A stretch of DNA of 54,861 bases from Atopobiaceae bacterium (GTDB lineage Bacteria > Actinomycetota > Coriobacteriia > Coriobacteriales > Atopobiaceae), in NCBI GenBank assembly GCA_017533825.1, contig JAFWIE010000141.1, positions 1-54,861 of the forward strand, read 5' to 3'. Under the pieces are notes generated by a model. That model saw only the letters and a program-made list of their open reading frames with translations. It did not search any database and was not told where the DNA came from. Positions within the stretch are counted from its first letter, which is position 1; the number at the start of each line of letters is the position of its first letter. The position numbers were made by a program, and so were the translations under genes. Below are positions 5,993 through 13,478 of this stretch, piece after piece.

Positions 5993-7656
5993 TCGAACCA
6001 CATCCTGAAAGCCTCAAGGCGCAAGCTCTGCCCGCGAGTGCCAGCCCACTGGTCCTCGCCCACGGGGTCTAGCCAGCCGATGCCTTGCACGTGAGCCTGT
6101 ACGCGCAGCTTGCCGAGTCCCTCCGGTCGCTTCGTGACGCGAACTCGTATGGCCTCAAGCCGCCTTGACTCGCCAACCGTGCCGATGATTGGGTCGTTGT
6201 CACTCGTACCGAGTCCGCTGCCCTCGCCCTTGCGGATGCCCTCGAACCACAGGTTGCCGATGCCCTGTACGTGGGCGATTACCTCAAGCTCCACGCCCTC
6301 GGGCGGGGTAATCTTGATGGCCTCTACCCGCGCAGAGTAGCCGACGGTTCCAGCGCACTGGCCGTCATGGACAGGCTCCATCCACTCGGCGTTCTGCACG
6401 TGCGAACGATACCAGATACCATGGTCGTTGACGGGTTCGCCGGGCAGCTGCTCTGGCTTGACCTCGGGGACGGGAACGGAGCGCTCTGGCCCCATGTAGC
6501 GGAACGTCCACGTCCAGTACCATTGCAGGTCGCGCACCTCGATCTCGTGACCCGTCTGGTCTCCCTCGTTCGGGCCGTCTATGCCGCCGTACTCGTCGCC
6601 GCGTGCGTCTGCCTGTAGTCCGTTGCCGAGCGCGACGCCCGTGTGTCCGTCAACGAGAAGTATGTCGCCACGACGCGCGTCGTACCAGTCGAAGTCCATG
6701 CACACGAAGCCGTTCTCGGTGAGAATCTCGTACTCGTTGCCCGTCCACATCCAAGTTCCGGGCGGCACGAGTCCCGCCGCGATGGCACAGTCGCATGCGT
6801 CCGACGAGCAGTCCCTATCTCCTCCGGCGGTCTGCCACGGGGTTCCGTCAGAGAACGTGAGGTGCTCTGTCGTGCCGTTGCCGAACCGATTGACTTGCGA
6901 GTAGCCGTGCGCGTCGTGGTTCGCGAAGTGCTCTGCCGCCTCGGCTATCATGTCTGGATAGCTCAGAGTGCCGCCTACCTGCCTGTTGTCGCCACGACCT
7001 TCGCCGTCATACCCGTTGAGTCCTGCGGCCACAATCTTCGACGGGTAGTCGATGGCGCACCAGTCCATGTCGGTGCAACCGGAAACGTCATCGTAGTACA
7101 CGGCACCGTCGGACAGGCGCATGGTGCCTTGCTGCCACATGCCTACGTCCCCAGCCTCGTGCGGCCACTCGCCGCGCCACCATGCAATCCAGTCGGCGTA
7201 CTGCAACAGCTCCTCGTGATACATGTTGTTGAGCCACGCGTTGCCGCCAGTGTAGATGCCGGACTTGAAGCCAAGGCGCTGAAGCTCGTCGCAGAACGCC
7301 TTGATTACGTTCGTGAGCGCCCTTTGCGACAGCCTGAACTGCGCAGGGTCCTCCACGTCCATGTACACGGGGAGGTCGAACTGCCTGCCGCTCATCAGCG
7401 ACGCGAAGTGCCGCGCGTCGGCAATCGCATCGTCAATCGTGGTCGATACCGTGTAGTAGTAGCTGCCGACGTGAAGTCCTGCCGCCTTCGCGTCGTTGTA
7501 GTGCGTCTCGAACATCGGGTCAACGTAGCGGCCAAGCCCGCTCTCGTTGCCGCCCGCCTTGACGATTACGCCCCAAAGGCCATGACGCTCGCGCCAAGCG
7601 GGATAGTCAACGGCGCCGTCCCAATGGCTTACATCGATCACACGTTCACGCATCAT
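5989..7656 (-). CDS. Endolysin: GH25 lysozyme + Cys peptidase-like domain + ChW repeats
   Basis: 555 residues in three parts. Residues 1-200 are a GH25 muramidase: VIDVSHWDG at the N-terminus and PVYMDVEDP near residue 100 supply the acidic active-site residues. Residues 255-390 resemble an NlpC/P60 or CHAP-type amidase/peptidase: DRDCSSDACDCAI near 280 gives the candidate Cys, and GDILLVDGHTGVALG near 333 the His. Residues 410-555 carry at least two ChW-type wall-binding repeats (AHVQGIGWL...AGTRGQSLRLEAF). The enzyme cuts glycan strands and probably peptide cross-links once the holin opens the membrane. The first ATG overlaps the holin stop (ATGA). No signal peptide is seen, so release depends on the holin. 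Confidence 0.9.
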   Translation of the reverse strand: MMRERVIDVSHWDGAVDYPAWRERHGLWGVIVKAGGNESGLGRYVDPMFETHYNDAKAAGLHVGSYYYTVSTTIDDAIADARHFASLMSGRQFDLPVYMDVEDPAQFRLSQRALTNVIKAFCDELQRLGFKSGIYTGGNAWLNNMYHEELLQYADWIAWWRGEWPHEAGDVGMWQQGTMRLSDGAVYYDDVSGCTDMDWCAIDYPSKIVAAGLNGYDGEGRGDNRQVGGTLSYPDMIAEAAEHFANHDAHGYSQVNRFGNGTTEHLTFSDGTPWQTAGGDRDCSSDACDCAIAAGLVPPGTWMWTGNEYEILTENGFVCMDFDWYDARRGDILLVDGHTGVALGNGLQADARGDEYGGIDGPNEGDQTGHEIEVRDLQWYWTWTFRYMGPERSVPVPEVKPEQLPGEPVNDHGIWYRSHVQNAEWMEPVHDGQCAGTVGYSARVEAIKITPPEGVELEVIAHVQGIGNLWFEGIRKGEGSGLGTSDNDPIIGTVGESRRLEAIRVRVTKRPEGLGKLRVQAHVQGIGWLDPVGEDQWAGTRGQSLRLEAFRMWFD

Positions 7657-7874
7657 TTGCCCTTAAGCTCGTCAAGCAGCTCCTGCGCCTGAACGGCCTC
7701 GGGTGTGAGGTTCTGATTCTTCCACCAGCTATACAGAATCGTCGCTGCGCTCAAGACGCTTAGAGCGACGTTTATCCACGCATCGGCATCCATCGCGAAA
7801 CCACACACGTTCGCAATGTTCACGACCGCTGTGACAATGATGGTGATTATGGCTTTTGCTTGCTCTGAGTTCAT
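7653..7874 (-). CDS. Holin, SPP1-type family
   Basis: 73 residues with two hydrophobic segments (AIITIIVTAVVNIANVCG and WINVALSVLSAATILYSWW) and a charged C-terminus (LLDELKGK). The KNQNLTPEAVQAQELLDELK tail and overall layout match the SPP1-like phage holin family. I chose the ATG at 7874 because AGGAGG lies six bases upstream. The stop overlaps the endolysin start, so the two are translationally coupled. It is expected to accumulate in the cytoplasmic membrane and form lesions at the set time, letting the signal-less endolysin out. Confidence 0.85.
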   Translation of the reverse strand: MNSEQAKAIITIIVTAVVNIANVCGFAMDADAWINVALSVLSAATILYSWWKNQNLTPEAVQAQELLDELKGK

Positions 7875-7885
7875 GTTCTTCCTCC

Positions 7886-8308
7886 TTAGTCGCTGTCTGT
7901 GCCGTGATGCCGCCATCTGTCGTTGCCGTCTGGCGGTTCTAGTGGCAACCTGCGGATGCGCGGGGCTATGTCATCGATGACCGAGTTCCCTCCGTCATCC
8001 TTGTATGCCTTGTAGAGCTTGTGGTAGACCTCGCGCTCCTCGACCGTGTAGCATCCCTTGTTTACGCACTTCTCGTAGTTGTCGAGCAGCATCGTTCGGC
8101 TCATTGCGAGGATGATCGTCCTCTCGGCCTCGCGCTGCTTGATTTTCACGCGCTCGGCCTCCTGCTGCTCGACGCGAGCCTCGTCGCGCTTGTTGTCGAA
8201 CTGGTCAAGCCTCTTCTCGATTCCGCGCTTGATGAGTGCCGCGAGTATGGGCAACATCACGATGTTGACCAAGCCCACGGCGATGAGATTCGTTATCGTC
8301 TGGTCCAT
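7886..8308 (-). CDS. Membrane-anchored coiled-coil protein of the lysis cassette
   Basis: 140 residues. An N-terminal transmembrane helix (LIAVGLVNIVMLPILAALI, residues 6-25) is followed by a highly charged helix (residues 26-65, rich in Glu/Arg/Lys) and a region containing CVNKGCYTVEEREVYHKLYKAYKDDGG. Proteins with this layout are common next to Gram-positive phage holins; roles as a second holin component or antiholin are possible but unproven. It lies immediately upstream of the holin in the same transcript. Confidence 0.65.
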   Translation of the reverse strand: MDQTITNLIAVGLVNIVMLPILAALIKRGIEKRLDQFDNKRDEARVEQQEAERVKIKQREAERTIILAMSRTMLLDNYEKCVNKGCYTVEEREVYHKLYKAYKDDGGNSVIDDIAPRIRRLPLEPPDGNDRWRHHGTDSD

Positions 8309-8323
8309 TGGGCCTCCATCAGG

Positions 8324-8343
8324 GGGCCGTCGCGCGACGGCCC
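8324..8343. other. 20-bp perfect palindrome between late genes
   Basis: GGGCCGTCGC/GCGACGGCCC is a perfect 20-bp palindrome between the 79-codon gene and the membrane protein gene. It has no T run, so it is more likely an RNA processing or stability hairpin than a full terminator. Confidence 0.55.
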
Positions 8344-8361
8344 GATAGTTTGCGTGCGGGG

Positions 8362-8598
8362 CTACGCCTCGACCTCGTTGTAGAACGTCTGCGAGAGCAC
8401 GGTCTTCCCCTCGGAAGTCTCAAGCTTCACTGTGTAAATAGGCTTGTCGCTCACCGCAGCTGCGGCGCACACCGTGTAGTATCGTGCCTCGGCACCCTTG
8501 CGGTTGTCGTTGTCGAAGCTGTTGACCTCGTTGGAAAACGTGTTGTCTGCGTTCTGGCGGTACTGCACCACCAGATAGCGCGGAGCTGCCTTTGCCAT
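8362..8598 (-). CDS. Small hypothetical protein of the late operon
   Basis: 78 residues. The sequence alternates short beta-prone stretches (RYLVVQYRQN, IYTVKLETSEGKTVLSQTFYNEV) around an Ala-rich centre and has no transmembrane segment. The ATG at 8598 shares one base with the upstream gene's stop (TGATG), and GAAAGGGG precedes it. It sits between the DGR reverse transcriptase end and the lysis genes, a place often held by small virion or baseplate-associated proteins. I do not recognise a family. Confidence 0.6.
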   Translation of the reverse strand: MAKAAPRYLVVQYRQNADNTFSNEVNSFDNDNRKGAEARYYTVCAAAAVSDKPIYTVKLETSEGKTVLSQTFYNEVEA

Positions 8599-8879
8599 CA
8601 CTGGCCCCTTTCCTGCATCATGCGTGCAATCTCGTCAATGATTGTCGTTTCCTCGGCGTTGATTCCCGGTGACACGCGCTCCCCGCGTACTATCACCCGT
8701 GTCGTGCGGTAGAGTGTGCCGTCAATAATCAAGCACTCACCCGCGTCGTGGTTGTCCTGCGCCGTGGCTTCCTCGGCTGTGGCGATTGACGCGACAATCG
8801 CATCCGCCTCACATCTGAGGGTCACGACCTCGGCGTCTCGCGCCTCCTCGCGCTTGCGCCTTCTGTATGTCTCAAGCAT
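8598..8879 (-). CDS. Small hypothetical protein, coupled to the DGR reverse transcriptase
   Basis: 93 residues. A helical N-terminus (LETYRRRKREEARDAEVVTLRCEADAIVASIATAEEA) leads to a short beta segment (ECLIIDGTLYRTTRVIVRGERVSPG) and a C-terminal helix (EIARMMQERG). Its ATG lies inside the last codons of the reverse transcriptase, so translation is probably coupled. The shape resembles small tail-associated proteins near fibre genes. No family was assigned. Confidence 0.6.
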   Translation of the reverse strand: MLETYRRRKREEARDAEVVTLRCEADAIVASIATAEEATAQDNHDAGECLIIDGTLYRTTRVIVRGERVSPGINAEETTIIDEIARMMQERGQ

Positions 8880-9915
8880 AGTTCACTCCCGTAAGGTCTT
8901 CATAGAACGCAGTGAGCATGCCGCGTTCACGCCGTGCATCTCCCTTCGCAAGACACGCGAGGTAGCACTCATACACGCGTCTCGTGGTTCCGTTCGGCGA
9001 TAGCCCTGATGTCTCACGGCTCCATATCGCAGCGAGACGCCTCTTCCACTTCGCAATCTTGCGCCTGTTGCAGAGCACCAGAACCCTTCCCGTACGCGTT
9101 ATCACGAATCGCCATTGAAGGAACCATATGCCGTGTCTCAGCGGTTGCATCGTGGTCTTGCCGTTAAGCTCAAGCCCAATCTCGGAGAGGTGTCGCGATA
9201 TCGCGTCAAGACATGACCTGAGATGCTCCTTGTCCTCATGCACGAGAATGAAATCGTCCATGTACCTCACGTAGCACCTCACGCCAAGGCGCTCGCGTAC
9301 CATATGGTCCATGTCATCGAGCACCGCAAGCGCGGTGAGCTGGCTTATCTGGCTTCCGAGTCCGAGTCCCCTGTCTCCACCAAACGAGTCGATGACGTCG
9401 CAGACGGCCCTTGCGGCCATCGGGTCGGACACCCTTTTCGTGATGGCGCACTTCGCGACGTCGTGCGGTATCGACGCGAAGAAGTGCCTCACGTCGCACT
9501 TTAGGTACCAGCCCGCGTCACCGTGCCTCCGATGGTACGCGCCGAGCTGAGACTTGAGCCGCGCCATCGCGTAGTCAGTTCCCCTGCCCGACTGACATGC
9601 GCAGTTGTCGGCAGTGAAGTGCTCCGTAATGTCCTCGTACAGTCCCGCGTCGCACAACGCACGCTGGAACTGCCTGTCCACGAGCCTTGCCGCGACTATC
9701 TCCCTGCGCTTAGGCTCCATCACCTCGAACCGTTGGTACTTGCTTATCTTGTACGTGCCGTTCCTGAGCAACTCGGAAAGCTCGACCGAGTGCATGAGGC
9801 CGCGTTCCTCGTACCCAACGACCGAGTCCTTCCACCTGACACCCCTGCAACAGACTTTCAACGCGTCGTACAACGCACCAGGTTCCGTTGCGTCGTGCCA
9901 GTAAGACCTGTCCAT
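8872..9915 (-). CDS. Diversity-generating retroelement reverse transcriptase
   Basis: 347 residues. The reverse-transcriptase core shows the catalytic Asp in LKCDVRHFFASIP (about residue 138) and YMDDF near residue 219. In place of the usual QGSP motif it has GLGLGSQISQL (about 188), the SQ-type signature of DGR enzymes linked to reduced fidelity at adenines. There is no maturase, HNH or fused domain, which argues against a group II intron protein. With Avd it copies the template repeat RNA and misincorporates opposite A; the cDNA then replaces the variable repeat of the fibre gene. Gene order (target, hairpin, Avd, template, RT) matches the Bordetella phage BPP-1 layout. GAGGGG precedes the ATG. 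Confidence 0.93.
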   Translation of the reverse strand: MDRSYWHDATEPGALYDALKVCCRGVRWKDSVVGYEERGLMHSVELSELLRNGTYKISKYQRFEVMEPKRREIVAARLVDRQFQRALCDAGLYEDITEHFTADNCACQSGRGTDYAMARLKSQLGAYHRRHGDAGWYLKCDVRHFFASIPHDVAKCAITKRVSDPMAARAVCDVIDSFGGDRGLGLGSQISQLTALAVLDDMDHMVRERLGVRCYVRYMDDFILVHEDKEHLRSCLDAISRHLSEIGLELNGKTTMQPLRHGIWFLQWRFVITRTGRVLVLCNRRKIAKWKRRLAAIWSRETSGLSPNGTTRRVYECYLACLAKGDARRERGMLTAFYEDLTGVNYA

Positions 9916-10100
9916 GTGGGTACGCCCCTCGTGTGCCAGACGTCGGGGCGCACCGCGCCTGTGTCGGCGGACGCGTATAGCGCGACGTCCCGAAGGACAC
10001 GCGCGTCATCCGCATGCTTCCCTCCCGTGGGAGGTGGGAGAGTCCATCCCTGCGCGGCGGCACCGCTTTCGGCTCGTGGCCTACTCGTTCTCGCCTCTCC

Positions 10101-10226
10101 GCAGTCCGGGACGGCGGCATAGCTGTTGTTCGCGTTGTTGTTGTTGACCCCACCCGACGTGTTGACGTTGCGAACGTTGTTCGCGTTGCCGGGATTCGGG
10201 GAGCGCAACCACCAGTTCTGCGCCGT
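10101..10226 (-). repeat. DGR template repeat (TR)
   Basis: About 125 bp nearly identical to the 3' end of the fibre gene at 10744-10868. On the minus strand the TR is rich in AAC triplets. Of 16 differences from the variable repeat, 15 fall at a TR adenine; the exception is 10121. Homology stops at both ends within a few bases. About 185 nt of hairpin-prone spacer separate it from the RT start, as in DGRs where this spacer is part of the template RNA. Confidence 0.93.
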
Positions 10227-10244
10227 ACCATCATGGACACTCCG

Positions 10245-10688
10245 CTATGCGCCGTCTCGGCTGGCCCCGAGCGCGACGTACCTCTTTGAGTCTGACCGCA
10301 TCCATGCCTTGAGCTTCTCGTTGGTCTCCTTGGCGAGGCCCATCCAGTGTGACGCCCTGCGGTCTCCGACGTTGCCCAATTCGAACGAGAGGTCGATGAG
10401 CGACATGAGCGCGTTGAGCCTTGCGTGTGCCTCCACCTGCTGTGACCTGCGGTAGGCATAGTCGGTGTCAAGCGTCGGACCTTCACGCATCAGCGTGGCA
10501 TTTGCGCGTCTCACGCACGAGTAGCACTCGATCGCCTCATCAACTATGCGTTGGGTGAACACCCATCGTTGGCGTTTCGGAAACGCATCCTCGTTCTTGC
10601 ACATCCGAATCGTATGGGCCGCAAGCCTCCTCGTGAGGTCGAGCACCTGCAGCTTGCCCTCATTTCGGTCGGATACCCTCACGCTCAT
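10245..10688 (-). CDS. avd: DGR accessory variability determinant (Avd)
   Basis: 147 residues, all helical. The pattern LQVLDLTRRLAAHTIRMC, then FPKRQRWVFTQRIVDEAIECYSCVRRANA and two further helices (RSQQVEAHARLNALMSLIDLSFELG; ASHWMGLAKETNEKLKAWM) matches the Avd/S23-type four-helix bundle. Avd forms a barrel-shaped pentamer in BPP-1 and binds nucleic acid and the reverse transcriptase; both are required for mutagenic homing. It lies between the variable gene and the template repeat. No enzymatic residues are expected or seen. Confidence 0.88.
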   Translation of the reverse strand: MSVRVSDRNEGKLQVLDLTRRLAAHTIRMCKNEDAFPKRQRWVFTQRIVDEAIECYSCVRRANATLMREGPTLDTDYAYRRSQQVEAHARLNALMSLIDLSFELGNVGDRRASHWMGLAKETNEKLKAWMRSDSKRYVALGASRDGA

Positions 10689-10703
10689 GATGCGTCCAAT
10701 CTG

Positions 10704-10721
10704 CCGCCGCTATCGCGGCGG
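10704..10721 (-). other. DGR hairpin/cruciform downstream of VR
   Basis: CCGCCGC and GCGGCGG form a perfect 7-bp stem. The minus-strand loop is GATA, which fits the GRNA tetraloop of DGR target-recognition hairpins. It starts two bases after the fibre stop codon, about 40 bp from the variable repeat. Confidence 0.8.
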
Positions 10722-10722
10722 A

Positions 10723-12486
10723 TTAGCTAGATTTGCGGATTTTGCAGGCCGGGACGGCGGCAACGCTGCTGCTCGCGAAGTTGTGGTAGACCCCACCCGA
10801 CGTGCTGACGTTGCGAACGTAGTACGCGAGGCCGGGATACGGGGAGCGCAACCACCAGTACTGCGCCGAGTTGCCGCGATACCTCTTGCGCTCGTCGTCC
10901 GTGGCACCGACGAAGAGGTCGAACTGCGAGTCGCCCGCGTCGACCCCTCCGTACGTGCCGAACAGCTCCTTCTCGGACGCGAGCGCGAACTTGGACGTGA
11001 CCGTGTACGGATTGCCCTTCGTGGTCGTGCCGCCCATGGAAGAGGGACACTCGTAGGCCGACGTCGAAGAGCACTTCCACGCCGTGTCGGCGACGCATGC
11101 GACGAAGTCTGGGTCGAGGTTGCCGAGGAAGCCGGGGTAGCTGATTGCGTACGGTCGCGAGAACCTCGTCACCCTCGGCACCTGCTCGTTTGCCGCTCCC
11201 GAGAAGTTGAGCCACGCGTGGACGAACGACTCGCCGTAGTTGTTCGAGCCGCTGTTCACGCGGTCCATGTGGTTGAGCGGGTACGCGCCCGTCTCCGTGC
11301 CGCACTTGCCCAGCAGCGTCGCGCCGACAATCTCCGTCGTCGACACCGTGCCCGTCTCGAGGGTTGCCGTGGCGGAATAGCTCTCCCAAGTCTGGAACGT
11401 AGTTGTGGTGGCCCTGAGCTGGCCCCCTGCGGGGATGGACTTCGTGAGAGTGAAGTAGTACGTGGCGTTGCCGTTCTGGAAGCTGTAGTCGCCTGCGGGA
11501 AGGCCGTCCTCGAACCACGCGAGCGCCTGCTGAGGCTCGAACAGTATGTTCGCGGCCGTGGCCGCGCAGTCGGCTCCGAGAAGCGTCACCTCTCCCGCGT
11601 ACGAGTCGTAGTCCACTACGTCCCACGCGTACGTGCTCGAGCCGTAGGAGCACGAAATCTGCTCCCCGACGAGGTCGGTGAGGTCGATGTCCGAGTCGAG
11701 CGCCGCTTTGATGTCGGCTGCGGTGCGGATGGTCGAGAAGTCCGAGTACGTGAGCGTGGCCGAGACGTCGGCGTCACGGATGACGCCTGACGCGGTCGTG
11801 GGGTTGAAGTGGTGGGCGAGGTCGCTCGTGACGCTCGCGTGCCACACGAAGCCCTCGGGAAGCGAGAGGCTCACCGGCTGTCCCTCGTACGCGATGGTCG
11901 CCCACACCGTGCCATCCGGCCCGTCTTGGCGCACGGTCACCGTCTGGCCCGTAACCGTGACGTTGTCCTGTGTGACGCAGGTGACGGTGAGCGTGTGCTT
12001 GAGCGCCTCGGTGGTCCACGCTGTCGGTGCGCCGTTGGCATCGACCGCCGCGACCTTCGCGAACTGCCCTGCCGTGGAGCCGGTGATGCCGAGGTCGATG
12101 GATGCGCCCTGCCCGCCGCCTATGGCCGCGTACGCGGAGCCGCCCCAACGGTACGTCGTGCCGCTGGGCACGTCGACGTATATCTTCCCCGACTCGCCGA
12201 CCATCGCCGTCTCGTGCGTCGAGTCAGCGTAGAACGCGCCGTCGTGGTAGTATCCCTCGATTACGTCGTCGACGTACGACGGCAGGTTGCTCGCGTCTAT
12301 CACGCCTTCCAGCATCGAGCTGAGCACCTTGCCCGTGCTCGCGTCGACGACGCCGGTGATCGACCCGATGCCGTCCGCGATCCTCTCGAGGTACTCGTTG
12401 TTCAGCATCTTGCCATCGGTCGTCCCGCTCGGGTCGACCGCGTCGGCAATGTCCCTGAGGTGCGCGTTGTTCAACTTTCGGGCCAT
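10723..12486 (-). CDS. DGR-diversified receptor-binding (fibre) protein
   Basis: 588 residues. The start at 12486 has GGAGGT six bases upstream; a further upstream ATG lacks one. Residues 1-120 are an attachment-like region, 120-330 contain beta-rich modules (LTVTCVTQDNVTVTGQTVTV), and the last 200 residues form a DUF6273/C-type-lectin-like domain ending AQYWWLRSPYPG...AAVPAC. The variable repeat codes residues about 540-581. Thirteen amino acids differ from the template-encoded version, mostly Asn to Tyr, Leu, Ser, His or Phe, as expected for a ligand-binding surface. It probably sits at the tail tip and binds the host surface. Confidence 0.9.
   Translation of the reverse strand: MARKLNNAHLRDIADAVDPSGTTDGKMLNNEYLERIADGIGSITGVVDASTGKVLSSMLEGVIDASNLPSYVDDVIEGYYHDGAFYADSTHETAMVGESGKIYVDVPSGTTYRWGGSAYAAIGGGQGASIDLGITGSTAGQFAKVAAVDANGAPTAWTTEALKHTLTVTCVTQDNVTVTGQTVTVRQDGPDGTVWATIAYEGQPVSLSLPEGFVWHASVTSDLAHHFNPTTASGVIRDADVSATLTYSDFSTIRTAADIKAALDSDIDLTDLVGEQISCSYGSSTYAWDVVDYDSYAGEVTLLGADCAATAANILFEPQQALAWFEDGLPAGDYSFQNGNATYYFTLTKSIPAGGQLRATTTTFQTWESYSATATLETGTVSTTEIVGATLLGKCGTETGAYPLNHMDRVNSGSNNYGESFVHAWLNFSGAANEQVPRVTRFSRPYAISYPGFLGNLDPDFVACVADTAWKCSSTSAYECPSSMGGTTTKGNPYTVTSKFALASEKELFGTYGGVDAGDSQFDLFVGATDDERKRYRGNSAQYWWLRSPYPGLAYYVRNVSTSGGVYHNFASSSVAAVPACKIRKSS
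10744..10868 (-). repeat. DGR variable repeat (VR)
   Basis: The recipient copy of the template repeat, inside the 3' end of the fibre gene. It differs from TR at 16 of about 125 positions, 15 of them at template adenines. Invariant blocks include TSGGV and the WWLRSP codons. The 3' segment encoding AAVPxC is nearly unchanged, as expected of the initiation-of-mutagenic-homing end. Confidence 0.93.
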
Positions 12487-12503
12487 TCGACCACCTCCTG
12501 TTC

Positions 12504-12998
12504 CTACATCTCGTATATGTGACACATGTCATATCCGCACGCGTCGAACTCCTGCATGAGTCTCTTTGCGCGTGCAAGCTCCTTCTCGGTGTCCGCCTGC
12601 AGTCCCCTCACGAGCTCCCACAGGCACGCGTTGCCCGCGACCTTGTCGCATGCGTCCGCGTATATGGCGATCGTGTCGGACTCCCACTTGACCCAGTCTG
12701 CCATCGAGGAGCGCACGAGCCTCTGCCTCTCGCTCGCGCCTATGTTGTCGTTGCTCCTCCCGGCCACCGAGTCGAGCGTCTTGGTTCTCTCCTGGTTTCC
12801 GTGCGGGGGCATCTTCCCCAACTGCGACATGCATGCGCGACGCACCTTGCGCATGTTGTGCGAGTCGTCCCTGAACCCTCGCTCGTGCATCTTTCTCAGG
12901 CCGTCGACCCCTATGAGTCCCATGAGGTCCGCATGGTCGCTGTGGAACATCATGCCGCCGACGAGCCTGTCGGACACCGTTCCGAGTGCGCCTACCAT
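12504..12998 (-). CDS. Hypothetical helical protein of the fibre region
   Basis: 164 residues. The start shares one base with the preceding stop (TGATG), so translation is coupled. The N-terminus has a His-rich segment (MMFHSDHADLMGLIGVDGLRKMHERG). The rest is predicted helical, with Cys and Trp residues (WVKWESDTIAIYADACDKVAGNACLWELVRGL) and a heptad-like tail (TEKELARAKRLMQEF). The W.E...I pattern recalls ferritin-like helical bundles, but I cannot support metal binding. It lies between a Cys-rich jelly-roll-like protein and the DGR fibre, so a chaperone or virion accessory role is plausible. Confidence 0.65.
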   Translation of the reverse strand: MVGALGTVSDRLVGGMMFHSDHADLMGLIGVDGLRKMHERGFRDDSHNMRKVRRACMSQLGKMPPHGNQERTKTLDSVAGRSNDNIGASERQRLVRSSMADWVKWESDTIAIYADACDKVAGNACLWELVRGLQADTEKELARAKRLMQEFDACGYDMCHIYEM

Positions 12999-13408
12999 CA
13001 CAGCTTCTCTATGACCATCGACGCGTTGGCGACCGTCGCCCCGGTCGTGATGCCCGTGGGCGTGACGAGGCGAAGGCTCACGCTCGTGGCACCGCAGCAC
13101 CTCTGGCGCACGAGCGCCGTGACGCACAGGTTGAGCGGGTCTCCGGCGGTGCCGGTGCCCTGCGCGAACGCTCCGGGAATCGGGTTGCCGTCAGCGTAGA
13201 GCTGTATTCCGACGTCACCCGCAGCGACGGGAGCGAGCGTCACCGAGCAGTCGCAGTCGTAGTATCCGCGACCGCAGCAGACTATGTCGGAGCCCTGCAG
13301 GTCGACGTCCTGCCCGAACCTGCGCACTATCGAGCCGAACGGTATCTGGCCGTTGGCGGCGACGTCGGCGTTGGTGTTGACTGTGTGTATCGCTGACTTG
13401 CAGCTCAT
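12998..13408 (-). CDS. Cys-rich beta-sandwich (TNF/BclA-like) virion protein
   Basis: 136 residues, almost all short beta strands separated by Gly/Ala turns: SIVRRFGQDVDLQGSDIVCC, CSVTLAPVAAGDVGIQLYADGNPIPG, NLCVTALVRQ, TSVSLRLVTPTG, ASMVIEKL. This pattern resembles TNF/C1q- or BclA-like jelly rolls found in phage fibres and exosporium proteins. Six Cys residues are present, two of them as CC pairs. GGAGG lies six bases before the ATG and directly abuts the T run of an intrinsic terminator. A trimeric decoration or fibre-tip role is likely but inferred. Confidence 0.6.
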   Translation of the reverse strand: MSCKSAIHTVNTNADVAANGQIPFGSIVRRFGQDVDLQGSDIVCCGRGYYDCDCSVTLAPVAAGDVGIQLYADGNPIPGAFAQGTGTAGDPLNLCVTALVRQRCCGATSVSLRLVTPTGITTGATVANASMVIEKL

Positions 13409-13419
13409 GGCATTCCTCC

Positions 13420-13450
13420 AAAAAAAGCGGGCGCACCTCGCGATGCGCCC
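13420..13450 (-). terminator. Intrinsic terminator/attenuator within late operon
   Basis: On the minus strand GGGCGCA (13444-13450) pairs with TGCGCCC (13429-13435), followed by GC and seven Ts. The Ts run straight into GGAGG, the ribosome-binding site of the next gene, so partial read-through is needed for the DGR and lysis genes. Confidence 0.8.
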
Positions 13451-13478
13451 TTCCTTGTCTCGTGTGACCGTGTGCGGC

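Noticed and set aside
8872..9915. Group II intron or retron reverse transcriptase
   Set aside because: No maturase domain or intron structure nearby, SQ-type motif, adjacent Avd and an adenine-specific template/variable repeat pair identify a DGR.
9858..10208. An Asn-rich minus-strand frame covering the DGR template repeat
   Set aside because: Its Asn runs come from the AAC-rich template; homology to the fibre ends abruptly and no start site supports translation.
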